The translations under genes were made by a program, and so were the position numbers. Positions 12,349 through 20,996 of a DNA stretch of 64,000 nt are shown piece by piece (within the stretch, counting starts at the first letter, position 1; every line of letters begins with the position of its first letter). Origin of the DNA: Karstenula rhodostoma CBS 690.94 (taxonomy: Eukaryota; Ascomycota; Dothideomycetes; Pleosporales; Didymosphaeriaceae); the NCBI GenBank assembly GCA_010093485.1, contig MU001495.1, positions 1,445,470 through 1,509,469 on the forward strand. The letters are read 5' to 3'. Below the pieces are notes generated by a model. It was not told the origin of the DNA. It saw nothing but the letters and a program-made list of their open reading frames with translations, and did not search any database.

Positions 12349-12642
12349 ACAGGATGGCAATAAAGCTGATGGGCTAATACGTACCGGGTAGGCGTGCGAG
12401 GCAGGGCAAGATGAGGGCGGGAAGCCGTGCGAATGCGTGGTGCAGTAGGGACGGCGGGCAGCTGAGCAGGGGACGGCTAACATCTGCCAGGGACATGGAC
12501 GTGGAGCTCTTTGCGTTTGAGCGGCGAGTGAGGCGTGAGGCACGACCCAAGCGGGCAATATTGGCGACGATATGATGGTATGCTGGACATGGTGTGCTGC
12601 AGGCGGGCGGGGAGCAGCGGACTTGGACGCTCGTGGCGGGTT

Positions 12643-12701
12643 GGGATGGGGATGGGGATGGGGATGGGGATGGGGATGGGGGATGGGGGATGGGGGATGG
12701 G
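12643..12701. repeat. Tandem array, 6-7-nt unit GATGGG(G)
   Basis: Nine or so units with G-runs of 3-5 separated by AT. It is a strong G-quadruplex-type pattern on the plus strand. Confidence 0.9.
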
Positions 12702-12703
12702 CT

Positions 12704-12740
12704 GCTCAGCTCAGTGCTCAGTGCTCAGTGCTCACTGCTC
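12704..12740. repeat. Tandem array, 7-nt unit AGTGCTC
   Basis: About five units directly follow the GATGGG array; the last units are degenerate (ACTGCTC). Confidence 0.85.
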
Positions 12741-12972
12741 CAGGCCGCCCTCAGATCTCGCTCCAACAACGGCCGCGGGCGCTGGCCAACCGCGAGCGCT
12801 GCCGCAGGCCACTGGTGCCGATCATGCAGCGCAGGCGGGATGCAGCGAACAGGCCTCATGTTGATGTTATTGCGGCAAAATCCCGCGAGAGATTGCTGCA
12901 GCCGACGGGCGACAGAGGAAGGCGGCAGGCCCCAATAAGCTTCACCTAGATTAGTTTCAAAGTGCCCCCGAC

Positions 12973-13020
12973 GCACACGGGCACACGGGCACACGGGCAC
13001 ACGGGCACACGGGCACACGG
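12973..13020. repeat. Tandem array, 8-nt unit GCACACGG
   Basis: Six perfect copies in 48 bp. Each junction makes a GGG run on the plus strand with a CACAC loop. Confidence 0.95.
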
Positions 13021-13060
13021 TCTCTGACTGCGCAGCGGGCCGAAGCCATGCATGCACGCC

Positions 13061-13104
13061 TGGAGGGTGGAGGGTGGAGGGTGGAGGGTGGAGGGTGGAG
13101 TCTG
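13061..13104. repeat. Tandem array, 7-nt unit GTGGAGG
   Basis: About six copies; GGG runs recur every 7 nt on the plus strand. Confidence 0.93.
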
Positions 13105-13118
13105 GAGACGGCACGCCC

Positions 13119-13198
13119 GTGAGAGGGAGAGACGCAGCAGAGAGGGAGAGAGCCGGCTCGGAGGGAGAGGGACGGAGAGAGACGGAGAGAGAGAGACG

Positions 13199-13231
<33 letters not shown>

Positions 13232-13233
13232 GA
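13119..13233. repeat. GA-rich microsatellite
   Basis: Purine-only tract on the plus strand, with GAGAGACG-type units that end in a pure (GA)n run of roughly 26 nt at 13207-13232. Confidence 0.9.
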
Positions 13234-13377
13234 GACATACCTGGGGAGCGGACGGTTCGGCGGCGCGCAAAAGCGGCGTCAAATCGGCCGGGGGCGCGAG
13301 TGGAGTGGAGCCCCCAAGAACATCCCCGTCGTCTTGCTTGCATGTCGGGGATGCATGCAGGCCACTCTATGCGCATG

Positions 13378-13406
13378 CTAGGTAGTAGGTACCTAGTACC
13401 TAGGTA
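13378..13406. repeat. Imperfect palindrome built on TAGGTACCTAG
   Basis: Blocks of GTAGGTACCTAG and TACCTAGGTA are packed head to head and could form a hairpin or slipped structure. Confidence 0.6.
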
Positions 13407-13453
13407 GCTTCCAGCTTCCAGCCTCCAGCCTCCAGCCTCCCGCCTCCAGCCTC
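13407..13453. repeat. Tandem array, 7-nt unit CAGCCTC
   Basis: Six to seven units, starting with the variant CAGCTTC; one unit reads CCGCCTC. C-rich on the plus strand, unlike the arrays to its left. Confidence 0.88.
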
Positions 13454-13583
13454 GGGTCCTGCGATGCTGTCTGCGAGGCCGAATCGCCAGCGTGCCTACA
13501 CTACACGGCACATGGGCCTATCGAAGCCGCAGGCGGCACGGCCGGCCAGCTCAGTGCCGGCCTGTCACCCCCTTAGTGGCCGC

Positions 13584-13606
13584 CACGCATCACGCATCAC
13601 GCATCA
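13584..13606. repeat. Short tandem array, 7-nt unit ACGCATC
   Basis: Three copies. Confidence 0.75.
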
Positions 13607-13685
13607 TCGGGCCATCCTTCGCTGCTGCGCTGTGGCCGGCGACGCAGCTGCCTGTTCCTGGTGCCAGCGTGCAGAGCAACGCGAA

Positions 13686-13715
13686 GGGTAAAGGGTAAAG
13701 GGTCAAGGGTCAAGG
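13686..13715. repeat. Tandem array, 7-nt unit GGGTAAA / GGGTCAA
   Basis: Four units, two of each variant, giving four evenly spaced GGG runs on the plus strand. It is not a telomere repeat (TTAGGG or TTTAGGG). Confidence 0.88.
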
Positions 13716-13994
13716 TGAAGGAAGCGCGAAAGCGAGAGCGAACGTCTCCGGAGCGGTGCCGGCAGACGAGTCCAGCCCACTCCGGACCGAGTCGACGACG
13801 TGCTGCTGCAGCCAGGCGCCCTGTCCATGTGTCTGTCCTCCATCCTCCATGATGCATCCTTCGTCCTGACCACCTGAGCCAGTCGACGCTCGAGCACCCG
13901 ACGCCCTGCGCCCAGAGACGTCACGTGAAGCCAGGTGCCAAGCCCTCGCCTGCGAAACTAGATTCGGACTGGACCTCGACGCCCTTCACCCGAC

Positions 13995-14036
13995 GTCCAC
14001 GTCCACCCTGTCCACCCTGTCCACCCTGTCCACCCT
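13995..14036. repeat. Tandem array, 9-nt unit GTCCACCCT
   Basis: Four perfect copies plus a partial one, ending about 94 bp before the WW-protein ATG, so probably in its promoter or 5' leader. Confidence 0.9.
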
Positions 14037-14129
14037 GAGCCACCCTCTACATCAACGCGCCCGCCGTCTGCTCCGCCCGCTTTCTAACCTGGTGATCCTA
14101 GTGCCGTCATAATACATACAACACTCGCC

Positions 14130-15057
14130 ATGACGTCGGGCGGTGTCCAACATGGCCACAAGAGCCCGCCGCCCGCCGCAGCTGGCGAAGCGCCAAAGAA
14201 CGACGCTGCCGGAACCGAGCACACAAACCCGTACGCTCCCGACACCGACTCGGACCTGAGCGACTCGCTTCCAAGGCGACGCAAGTCTTCGAGTCACGAC
14301 CGGGAGATTGCGACCGCTTTGCAGGCCAAAGGCGAGCAGGCGTTGCCCTATGACGACGAAGCCCCTCCGCTGCCCGACGAAGCGCCCCCGGACGACGATG
14401 GGTGGACGTATGAATGGGATCACGGCGCTCAACGCCACTACTTCTACAACCGTCTGACGGGCAAGTCTCAATGGGAGAACCCTCGGCTGCCCCAAGCCAC
14501 CGCGACAGACTACGGATCGTACGACAGGTTTGCTAACAACTTATCACTATCTTGCTTGCCTTCTCATCCTAATCTGTGCCTGCCGCAGATACGTGAACAG
14601 CTCTACTGTTGCCCCCACGACCAGCTCTGGCCCACCTGGCACCTCGTCTCCGCCCAAGCGCAAATATGGCGGTTACAATCCCGCCATCCACGGCGACTAT
14701 GATCCCAATGCAGACTATGCTCGGGAAGCCGAAGAGGAAGAGGAAGAACTCGACGCCGCGGCTGCCCGTCTTCCCGCCACCAACGCCGGAGACTATGCCA
14801 CAACTGCCCAGTTCAATCGCTTCACTGGCCGCTTCCAGCAGGCCGGAACGAACCCGGAGTACCACAATGATGAAAACAAGAGCAAGCGCCAGATGAGCGC
14901 CTTCTTTGACGTTGATGCCGCCGCCAATAGTCACGACGGCCGCAGCCTCAAAGCCGAGCGACGCGGCAAAGCCCTGTCCAAGAAGGAGCTGCAGGCTTTC
15001 AAGAACAAGCGCCGCGAGAAGAAAGAAGAAAAGCGCCGTGCCTGGCTTAAAGACTGA
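14130..15057 (+). CDS. WW-domain protein with basic C-terminal helix
   Basis: Two exons, 14130-14527 and 14589-15057 (61-nt intron, phase 2, YDR|YVNSS); 288 aa. One WW domain spans about residues 90-119, with both signature tryptophans (W92 and W115) and the YFYN core, so it should bind proline-rich ligands. The N-terminus is Pro/Ser/Asp-rich. The C-terminal third is conserved-looking: GYNPAIHGDYDPNADYA, an acidic EEEEEELDAAAARL helix, KRQMSAFFDVDAAANSHDGR, and a long charged helix ending KKEEKRRAWLKD. The pattern recalls fungal WW proteins linked to splicing, but no experimentally named member comes to mind. It is convergent with YAR1. Confidence 0.88.
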
Positions 15058-15806
15058 ACCTCGGCGGTAAGAAATATTAGAGAGGAGCGATAGTTCGATG
15101 ACGACTAGTACTAATGCAGGCCTCAGAGAGTGTATCACGGCCTCCGCCCACAAAGTCTCGGCCCGTCAGCTTGAGCCATGAGACAAGAACCATTGTATTT
15201 GCCGCCTACATAGTCTCGGCGGATCAGCCTCATGCTTTGAAAGAACCATTGTATTTGCATACCCAAAGGCTCTGTAGTAACAGTTAGGCCCATGTCTGCT
15301 TTCCTTGCAGCTACGTACCAGGTCAGCAGTCTGGGTGCCGCATTACTCAGTCCAGGGCAACCGAGCACCCAGACTTTTGACGAGGCACAGTAACCTGATT
15401 TGTATTTGTCTATTTGCTGCGCCGCACCATGCCACGGCTTGTCATTCACGAGATGCCTGGACCTGACGATGCATGATGGATTTAAAGCAAGCGGATCGGT
15501 TGAGCTCAAGAGCTAGGAGAATCTGCTTTTTGCTATCTGACGATACTTCCAATTCATCCTGTTCGACCATCATCATCGCCGCTGCTAGCGCGTTCTTTGT
15601 ACATCGTGTGCATGCAGTCGTCTGAACGTATACGCCCACGCCACATCGACTTCTTTCGCCCTACATATGGGGCCCACGTGGCAGGCTTCCCGGCTCCCGG
15701 TGCTATACTTCAGATCCCAACGTCCCAGACAACGTCGTTCAGTGGGGCAGGGTGTAGGGGCGGTGAGCAATCCATCATGCTGGGATTGCGTCTATCCTGG
15801 GGCCGT
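15058..15806. other. Convergent 3' region WW-protein / YAR1
   Basis: Two gene ends face each other. A degenerate tandem duplication of about 57 bp lies at 15144-15258. No gene seen. Confidence 0.5.
15144..15258. repeat. Imperfect 57-bp tandem duplication
   Basis: Copy 1 (about 15144-15201) and copy 2 (about 15202-15258) share CCGCC-ACA-AGTCTCGGC at their starts and an identical 18-bp AAGAACCATTGTATTTGC at their ends (15185-15202 and 15241-15258). Confidence 0.8.
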
Positions 15807-16494
15807 TCAACCGTCTTTTGAGGCGTCCTTGGTATCGAGGCTGTCCATTTGCCTTCCTACGTCTTCGACTGCACCTCCGGCACTCGCGCCCAGGGAGCCG
15901 TTCAGGGCTGGCTCGCTTTGCGAATCGGCCCCCAGTTCTCCGCCTGATGATTCGCCCGTCTCCGCGATACCCTTCTCCAACTCTTCTACCGCTCCAAGCA
16001 GCCAATCGACCACGTCGCCCTTGTCGTTGATCTCCGCTTCGAACACGGCGTCGTGGCCGGCCCGGTTGATTATCGTGACGTCGGCACCGACCTGAACCAA
16101 GAGCTTGACGCACTCGAGGTGTCCGTTCAGGGCAGCCCAATGCAGTGCCGTGTTGCCCGCATCGTTTACTGCGTTGATAAGCCCCGACGCAGGCGCCGAA
16201 GCCTTGCCCGTTTCAAGAGAGAAGAGAAGTTTCACCGTGTCTGTGGTCTGCAGTCAGCACCTAGCTCGGGAAGGCCCAAAAGACATATATGGCAAGAGCG
16301 CTCGTACCGACATGTCCGTTCGCGGCAGCGAAGTGCAATGCTGTATTCTTGGAGTAGGGATCTGCCGCGGCTGCGACCAGTTCGGCTTTGGACTGTTTCG
16401 TCTGGGCTGAGACATCGGTTAGGTACGTCGACAGCTCATCGACCTCGTTGGCACGCGCAAGGTACAGGATCTCGTCAACAATGTCTTCGTTCAT
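15807..16494 (-). CDS. yar1: Ankyrin-repeat chaperone Yar1
   Basis: Two exons, 16494-16308 and 16240-15807 (67-nt intron); 206 aa. Yar1 is the dedicated chaperone of ribosomal protein Rps3 and helps 40S subunit assembly in cytoplasm and nucleus. Ankyrin repeats are visible as NTALHFAAANGHVDTVKLL (across the intron) and NTALHWAALNGHLECVKLL, followed by VTIINRAGHDAVFEAEI and an acidic, Ser/Gly-rich tail. Length (yeast Yar1 is 200 aa) and the GHDA.FEAE motif after the second repeat match Yar1 rather than a generic ankyrin protein. The splice D codon is built from G|AC with acceptor CCACAG. Confidence 0.9.
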
Positions 16495-18760
16495 GGTGGC
16501 TGTCGTGATTGTTTGCAGATGTATTGCGGAATGCGGAACCTAGGTGGGTGCCCTCTATCGCACTTGCCTTCACTCGATAAATTTTTGGTGGGGGCGGGGC
16601 ACGCAACGCTTCCGCCAGACCCAATGTGGCTAAGCCGATCAGCCAAAGCCGACTTGCACCTTGCACCCTGAGGTATCCGCCGAAACACCTTCCATCCGCC
16701 TGCTCTCTGTCTTGGTCGTCTAAGCGACGCGTTTGCGGGCCTTCACCGTCGGTTCGACTGTCTTGGAATGTTCACGGGCATCCTTCGATTTGCCAGGCGA
16801 CCGGCAACGCTGCCTCCTCATCCTCACTATAGGGCGCAATCTGGCCGCCTGCAATATACCAGCTTTCACATACGTCAGTCAGGACACGTGAAACCTCTCC
16901 AACCACGATGTCCATGTGTATTGGCACTTAAACTACCAATATTGCTTCCTCTTCTTCCTATCGCTTGTTCTTAATACGCTCTCACGTTTCTCCTATCGGG
17001 CCTTCAGGATTCGCTACTTGTCCTCGGTACTTATCGACGCTCATCCTACGTACTTGTCATACTCAACCCTGGCCACTGCATATGCACGGATTGCGTAGCC
17101 GTCTGTTCTCTCGAGCAGACTGAGCAAAGTCGATGCATCTCTCTCAACATTTTATGCCAGTATACGGTCACGACATCAGATCCTGCACAAGGGAACCACG
17201 TCGACAACCAGCCTCTGCTGCGACACCTAACCCATTGACCCGGTCTGCTCCCGAGAGCAATTCAGCGACATGAATTGGATGCGATGCATGGCCGAGATCC
17301 TTCCTCTTACAGTTCATTCATTTAACAGTCTTGGCAACATATGTTTCTCGGTTCTGCATCTCAACAATGTAAACAACCTGAGCCTCCTGATTAATATCGC
17401 AGGGATACCAATAACCTCGCTACCACAGCAGACTCTTGTAGCATTGCATCCGATAAGTACACGTGCAGGATCGCCACCGAAACAATATGGCTCTATGTAG
17501 CGGTTCATGGTGCTGCAAATTCCTGATTCGCAGCCGACCCACACTCTGGCTTCATTGCACGAGTCCAGCCCACGCAGCGGAGGAGCGGTGAATGTTCTGC
17601 AGGTACCGCCGCATATTAGCCGAATTCGGCCGCTCTGGAAGCGTCGAATTCTGAGTGGACAGGGTGGATGTACTCCGATGGTGCGGGCTATTGAAGATCA
17701 TGAGCATGCAGGAAGAACGACACGGGCCTATTCAGCCCAAATCTCCGTCGCGCCGACACCTGATTTCCGGATACCTTGTGTCGACACTTTACTGCCCTAA
17801 TTCGTTTTCATCGTTCTTTCTCGGTCCTTCAGGCTGCAGTAAGCTAATATTGAAGATAGTTGTTTGTCCGACATGATGTTTACCCCAATCATCACCTTCT
17901 CCCGCACGTGGCAACTTTTGGCTCTAGCAATGTCCTCGTCCTTTGAATGTCTCAACAGCGCTGCTTTACGCTGCTAGAGTTGCCAAGACTGTTACCGTAG
18001 GATCTGTACTGTATCCTGCTTTCGTCGCGGCTCGTACGAAGAGTTGGATTTGGATTTGGCGCACGGGAAAGTTGCCGCGCGATGGCTGAAACGTCAGGCC
18101 TAGTCCGAGTGCCGTAGCCGGCAGAAGTGATGTGCCGCTTGTCGACCCCCGAACGTTGATCGGTGGGAGAGTATGAACGGTGGCTTTGTGAAGTCTGTTT
18201 TTGGAACGCCACTGAGCATGGGCTGCAAAGCGAGTTGCCGAAACAGTGAGTGAGTGTCGACCGAAACAGCTAGTTTGTGTGATAACATTCGTCACGCCAC
18301 ATGTAACAAACATCGTTCGGGAAATGATCCAGAACATGGCATTGAGAGCGAGATTTGAAAGGACGATGCATTGCATTGGAGTAAGCACCGGTATACACTG
18401 AAGTGGCGTTGTTTACGTAATGCATGGTTCGCCGACGCGACCACTGGAAGTAGTCCTCTCAACGTCGCGAAAGAATGAGGAGGCTATAAGCGAAGTGCTC
18501 ACCAAGAGTCTAAGCAAAACAACCAATAACTCCTCGATTCCACTAATGTGCTCCATACAGCTCAGCGTAAGCTCAATAGCCTTGCGTATGATGCGAGTAC
18601 CAGATCCAGCAGGACAAGCATACCTTCCTAACCAGCGAAAAGAAAACCATACTTCTCTGCAGGTCCGTTGCAGACATGTGGAAGGTGCCACAAGTAGAAC
18701 ACAGCCAAACTTATGATTAGCTACATCCAAACCACACCACACCGTCCTCTCTACCCACAC
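16495..18760. other. Gene-poor intergenic region
   Basis: This 2.3 kb lies between the YAR1 start and the 3' end of the membrane-protein gene. Overlapping open frames at 17966-18760 on the minus strand and 18420-18716 on the plus strand have some hydrophobic patches, but no exon chain with good splice sites gave a family I recognise. I call nothing here. Confidence 0.4.
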
Positions 18761-20119
18761 TCAAACCTCCCGTCTCCCAATCGGCAGCAGCAAGCCCTCC
18801 TCACCATCCTCTTCTTCCGTCCACCTCACCACCGCATCCACAGCCTTATTCACACCCTCCTCCACAACACCAATCCACCCACCGGTCCAAAACTCTCCCG
18901 CCGTCTTCTCCACCCCATCAGCAATATGCATCACGCTGCGTGTGCTGCGCGAGCGCCGGGGCTCGACTATGCTGTCGCTCTGTGCTTCGAGGGCGTCGAG
19001 ATCGGACACGGGAGAGGCCGAGCGGCTTGGGTACGGTGGGAGATGGGGGGAGGACTGAGGTAACGGAGGTGTGGAGAGAGGTTTCGAGAAGAAGGCGTGG
19101 TGGGCGGCGAGGTATTCGAAGCTCGAGCGGGATTGGAGCGAGTGAGGGAGGAATGGGTTTGCGGGTGAGCTTGGTGTGGTGCTGCTGTTGTTGTATTGAG
19201 GGTGGTTGTGTGTAGCAGGCGTGATGTTGCGGGGTGGAGTTGGGGATTGCCACGGTGGGAGGGAGGGCGAGGGCGGTGGCTGTCTTTTCGTAGCCGAGGC
19301 TAGCTTGCGTAGACGGATAGGGGCGTTCGCTGCGCGCTCTGGTGTTGCGGACGTTGTCGCTGTCGTCGGTATTCCCTCCGTGCTTGAGGTGGTGCCGGCC
19401 GAGGAACCTGATGCTAGCGGTGCGTATGTTTGGGGTTCGTCCACGGGAGTTTGCCTGGGAATATGCTGGCGTCCCCATCTACATTTCCACCACACCTTTG
19501 TTCCCGTATTTCCCTTTTCCCTCGGCGCCCTCTCCTGTACGTTGGACTTTGGCCGTGTAAGCGGTAAGTTGATCACCCACACTAAAACCGACCACAGCAC
19601 CCCTGCGCCTAAAAATGCGAGTAAGGCGAATTGGGCAGAGGGTGGAATATCTGGTAGCTCGAAGTCGCCACCTTCCATACTGTTGGATGAAATGGACGGC
19701 GTGTAATCGTACTCTCGAATAGCCGTATAAGTGGTCGGCGCTTCGGCGAGACGATCGTAAAGAGTGAGTGGATAAGCTGGATTGCCCGGCTCTGGGGCAA
19801 TGTGCGCGAGGGTGGTATCTTCGAGCAAAGCCGGCGATGATGTCAGTGATAGCGTCGGTGAAGCAGCTGCCTCGTTGCCGGGTTGACTCGTCGTTTGTGC
19901 AGGCTCCACTAAGCTCACGTCGCCTCCACCAGCCACCTGCGAAGCAAGCGGCAAGTCGATTTGTGCTGGACGTCGAGCTCGTGAGGCAACACGCTTCAGA
20001 GTGCTAGACGGCTCAACCCAGCGGACTACTGTGCGTGTGACGGTTACGGTCGTAGAAAGCGTAGGGAGTACATCTACGCTCTCGTAAAGACTCTTTCTGT
20101 GAGAATGCCACGGTGGCAT
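18761..20119 (-). CDS. Single-pass membrane protein of unknown function
   Basis: One exon, 452 aa. I do not recognise a named family. The N-terminal 160 residues are Ser/Thr/Pro-rich and probably on the non-cytosolic side. A hydrophobic segment at about 164-187 (FALLAFLGAGVLWSVLVWVI) is followed by basic residues, giving one membrane span. The 250 C-terminal residues are disordered (Pro/Ser/Thr) except for a conserved-looking tail at about 400-445, with AGEFWTGGWIGVVEEGVNKA followed by an acidic VVRWTEEEDGEEGLLLPIG. There is no clear signal peptide; the TM may act as a signal anchor. The long uninterrupted frame with coding-like composition supports a real gene. Possibly a fungal-specific conserved hypothetical. 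Confidence 0.75.
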   Translation of the reverse strand: MPPWHSHRKSLYESVDVLPTLSTTVTVTRTVVRWVEPSSTLKRVASRARRPAQIDLPLASQVAGGGDVSLVEPAQTTSQPGNEAAASPTLSLTSSPALLEDTTLAHIAPEPGNPAYPLTLYDRLAEAPTTYTAIREYDYTPSISSNSMEGGDFELPDIPPSAQFALLAFLGAGVLWSVLVWVINLPLTRPKSNVQERAPREKGNTGTKVWWKCRWGRQHIPRQTPVDEPQTYAPLASGSSAGTTSSTEGIPTTATTSATPERAANAPIRLRKLASATKRQPPPSPSLPPWQSPTPPRNITPATHNHPQYNNSSTTPSSPANPFLPHSLQSRSSFEYLAAHHAFFSKPLSTPPLPQSSPHLPPYPSRSASPVSDLDALEAQSDSIVEPRRSRSTRSVMHIADGVEKTAGEFWTGGWIGVVEEGVNKAVDAVVRWTEEEDGEEGLLLPIGRREV

Positions 20120-20996
20120 ATTTTGTTTATATCGCTGAAGAACTTTGCTGTGCGCTGAAGGGGGGGTTAGTGTCGATCTGTTTATTCGAGAAGTATTTTT
20201 TAACAGATTAGGAGTTCCAGCAATGGAATTCTAGGAAAGAGGCATCTACTAACCACGGATATGTATGATGACGAGTTGACCCGTTGGTGAAGAATCTCAA
20301 TATTCCAAGTCGGGCCCCCACCATGAACATGTATGTGACATCTGCAACCCACTGCACTTCTGGTTCTATCTTGCCCTCACAAGCGTTCACCAGCCGCTTG
20401 AATGCTGGCATCATTCTCTAATCGTTTCATGAATACGGCCACATTACTAACACCACTCTTACTATGAATCCCTCGGCTTCCGCGCAGGAGAACAGAATGT
20501 ACGTAGCAAATCACTGCACAAAGTCATCCTTGATTAAGATTCAACAAATTTTGTGTAAGAGGCATGCCAATTGACATGTCCCTATGTAGCTGTAAATTAC
20601 AAACGCCGCCCAATGTGGAACAGCGTACTACATGTATGGCCGCTTCCGCGCTGAAGCTCAAATACTAGCAATGACATGAGAAACTTTTGAAGTGGATATC
20701 AAAACAGGACGCATTAGGTAGCGCATTAAACAATGTATTAGTGACGAGATCCCCCGCAAATGGTACCAACTGCAAGTGCAGAGCGGCGCCGACAGTCTTG
20801 AAGAAGATGGTGCCCGCTTCTCTTGGCTGCACATCGCGGCGTCCCAGCACCTTGGTAGGGCTCCGGACAGTTGCGACAATTCGAGAGCTTGGCGTACGTC
20901 TGCTCTGGCGATTGATCTCGAAGAGAGTCTGCGACGACATGGCGGGCTGAAAGTTGATCACAGGTGAGGTATACGGAAACCATAGAGCAGGTGTGC
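20120..20996. other. Intergenic region, membrane-protein gene to PDR transporter 3' end
   Basis: This 0.88 kb is moderately AT-rich. It should hold the membrane-protein promoter and the transporter 3' UTR. Nothing else is recognisable. Confidence 0.45.

Larger units (their letters stand above)
11780..14129. other. Repeat-rich divergent spacer, Zn2Cys6 gene / WW-domain gene
   Basis: A 2.35 kb spacer separates two divergent starts. It holds around ten different short tandem arrays (listed separately) between 12.28 and 14.04 kb. Long open frames run through the arrays only because the units lack stops; their translations are simple GW, GE or RE repeats and I do not call them genes. Confidence 0.7.

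Noticed and set aside
12535..13385. Several overlapping plus-strand frames of about 110-125 codons in the repeat spacer
   Set aside because: Their peptides are simple readings of the tandem arrays (GWGWGW, RERERE); no coding signal independent of the repeats.
13686..13715. Possible interstitial telomere repeat
   Set aside because: The unit is GGGTAAA/GGGTCAA, not a rotation of TTAGGG or TTTAGGG.
17966..18760. Possible Pth11-like membrane receptor gene on the minus strand
   Set aside because: Hydrophobic patches exist, but no exon chain with consistent phase gave seven spans or the conserved motifs.
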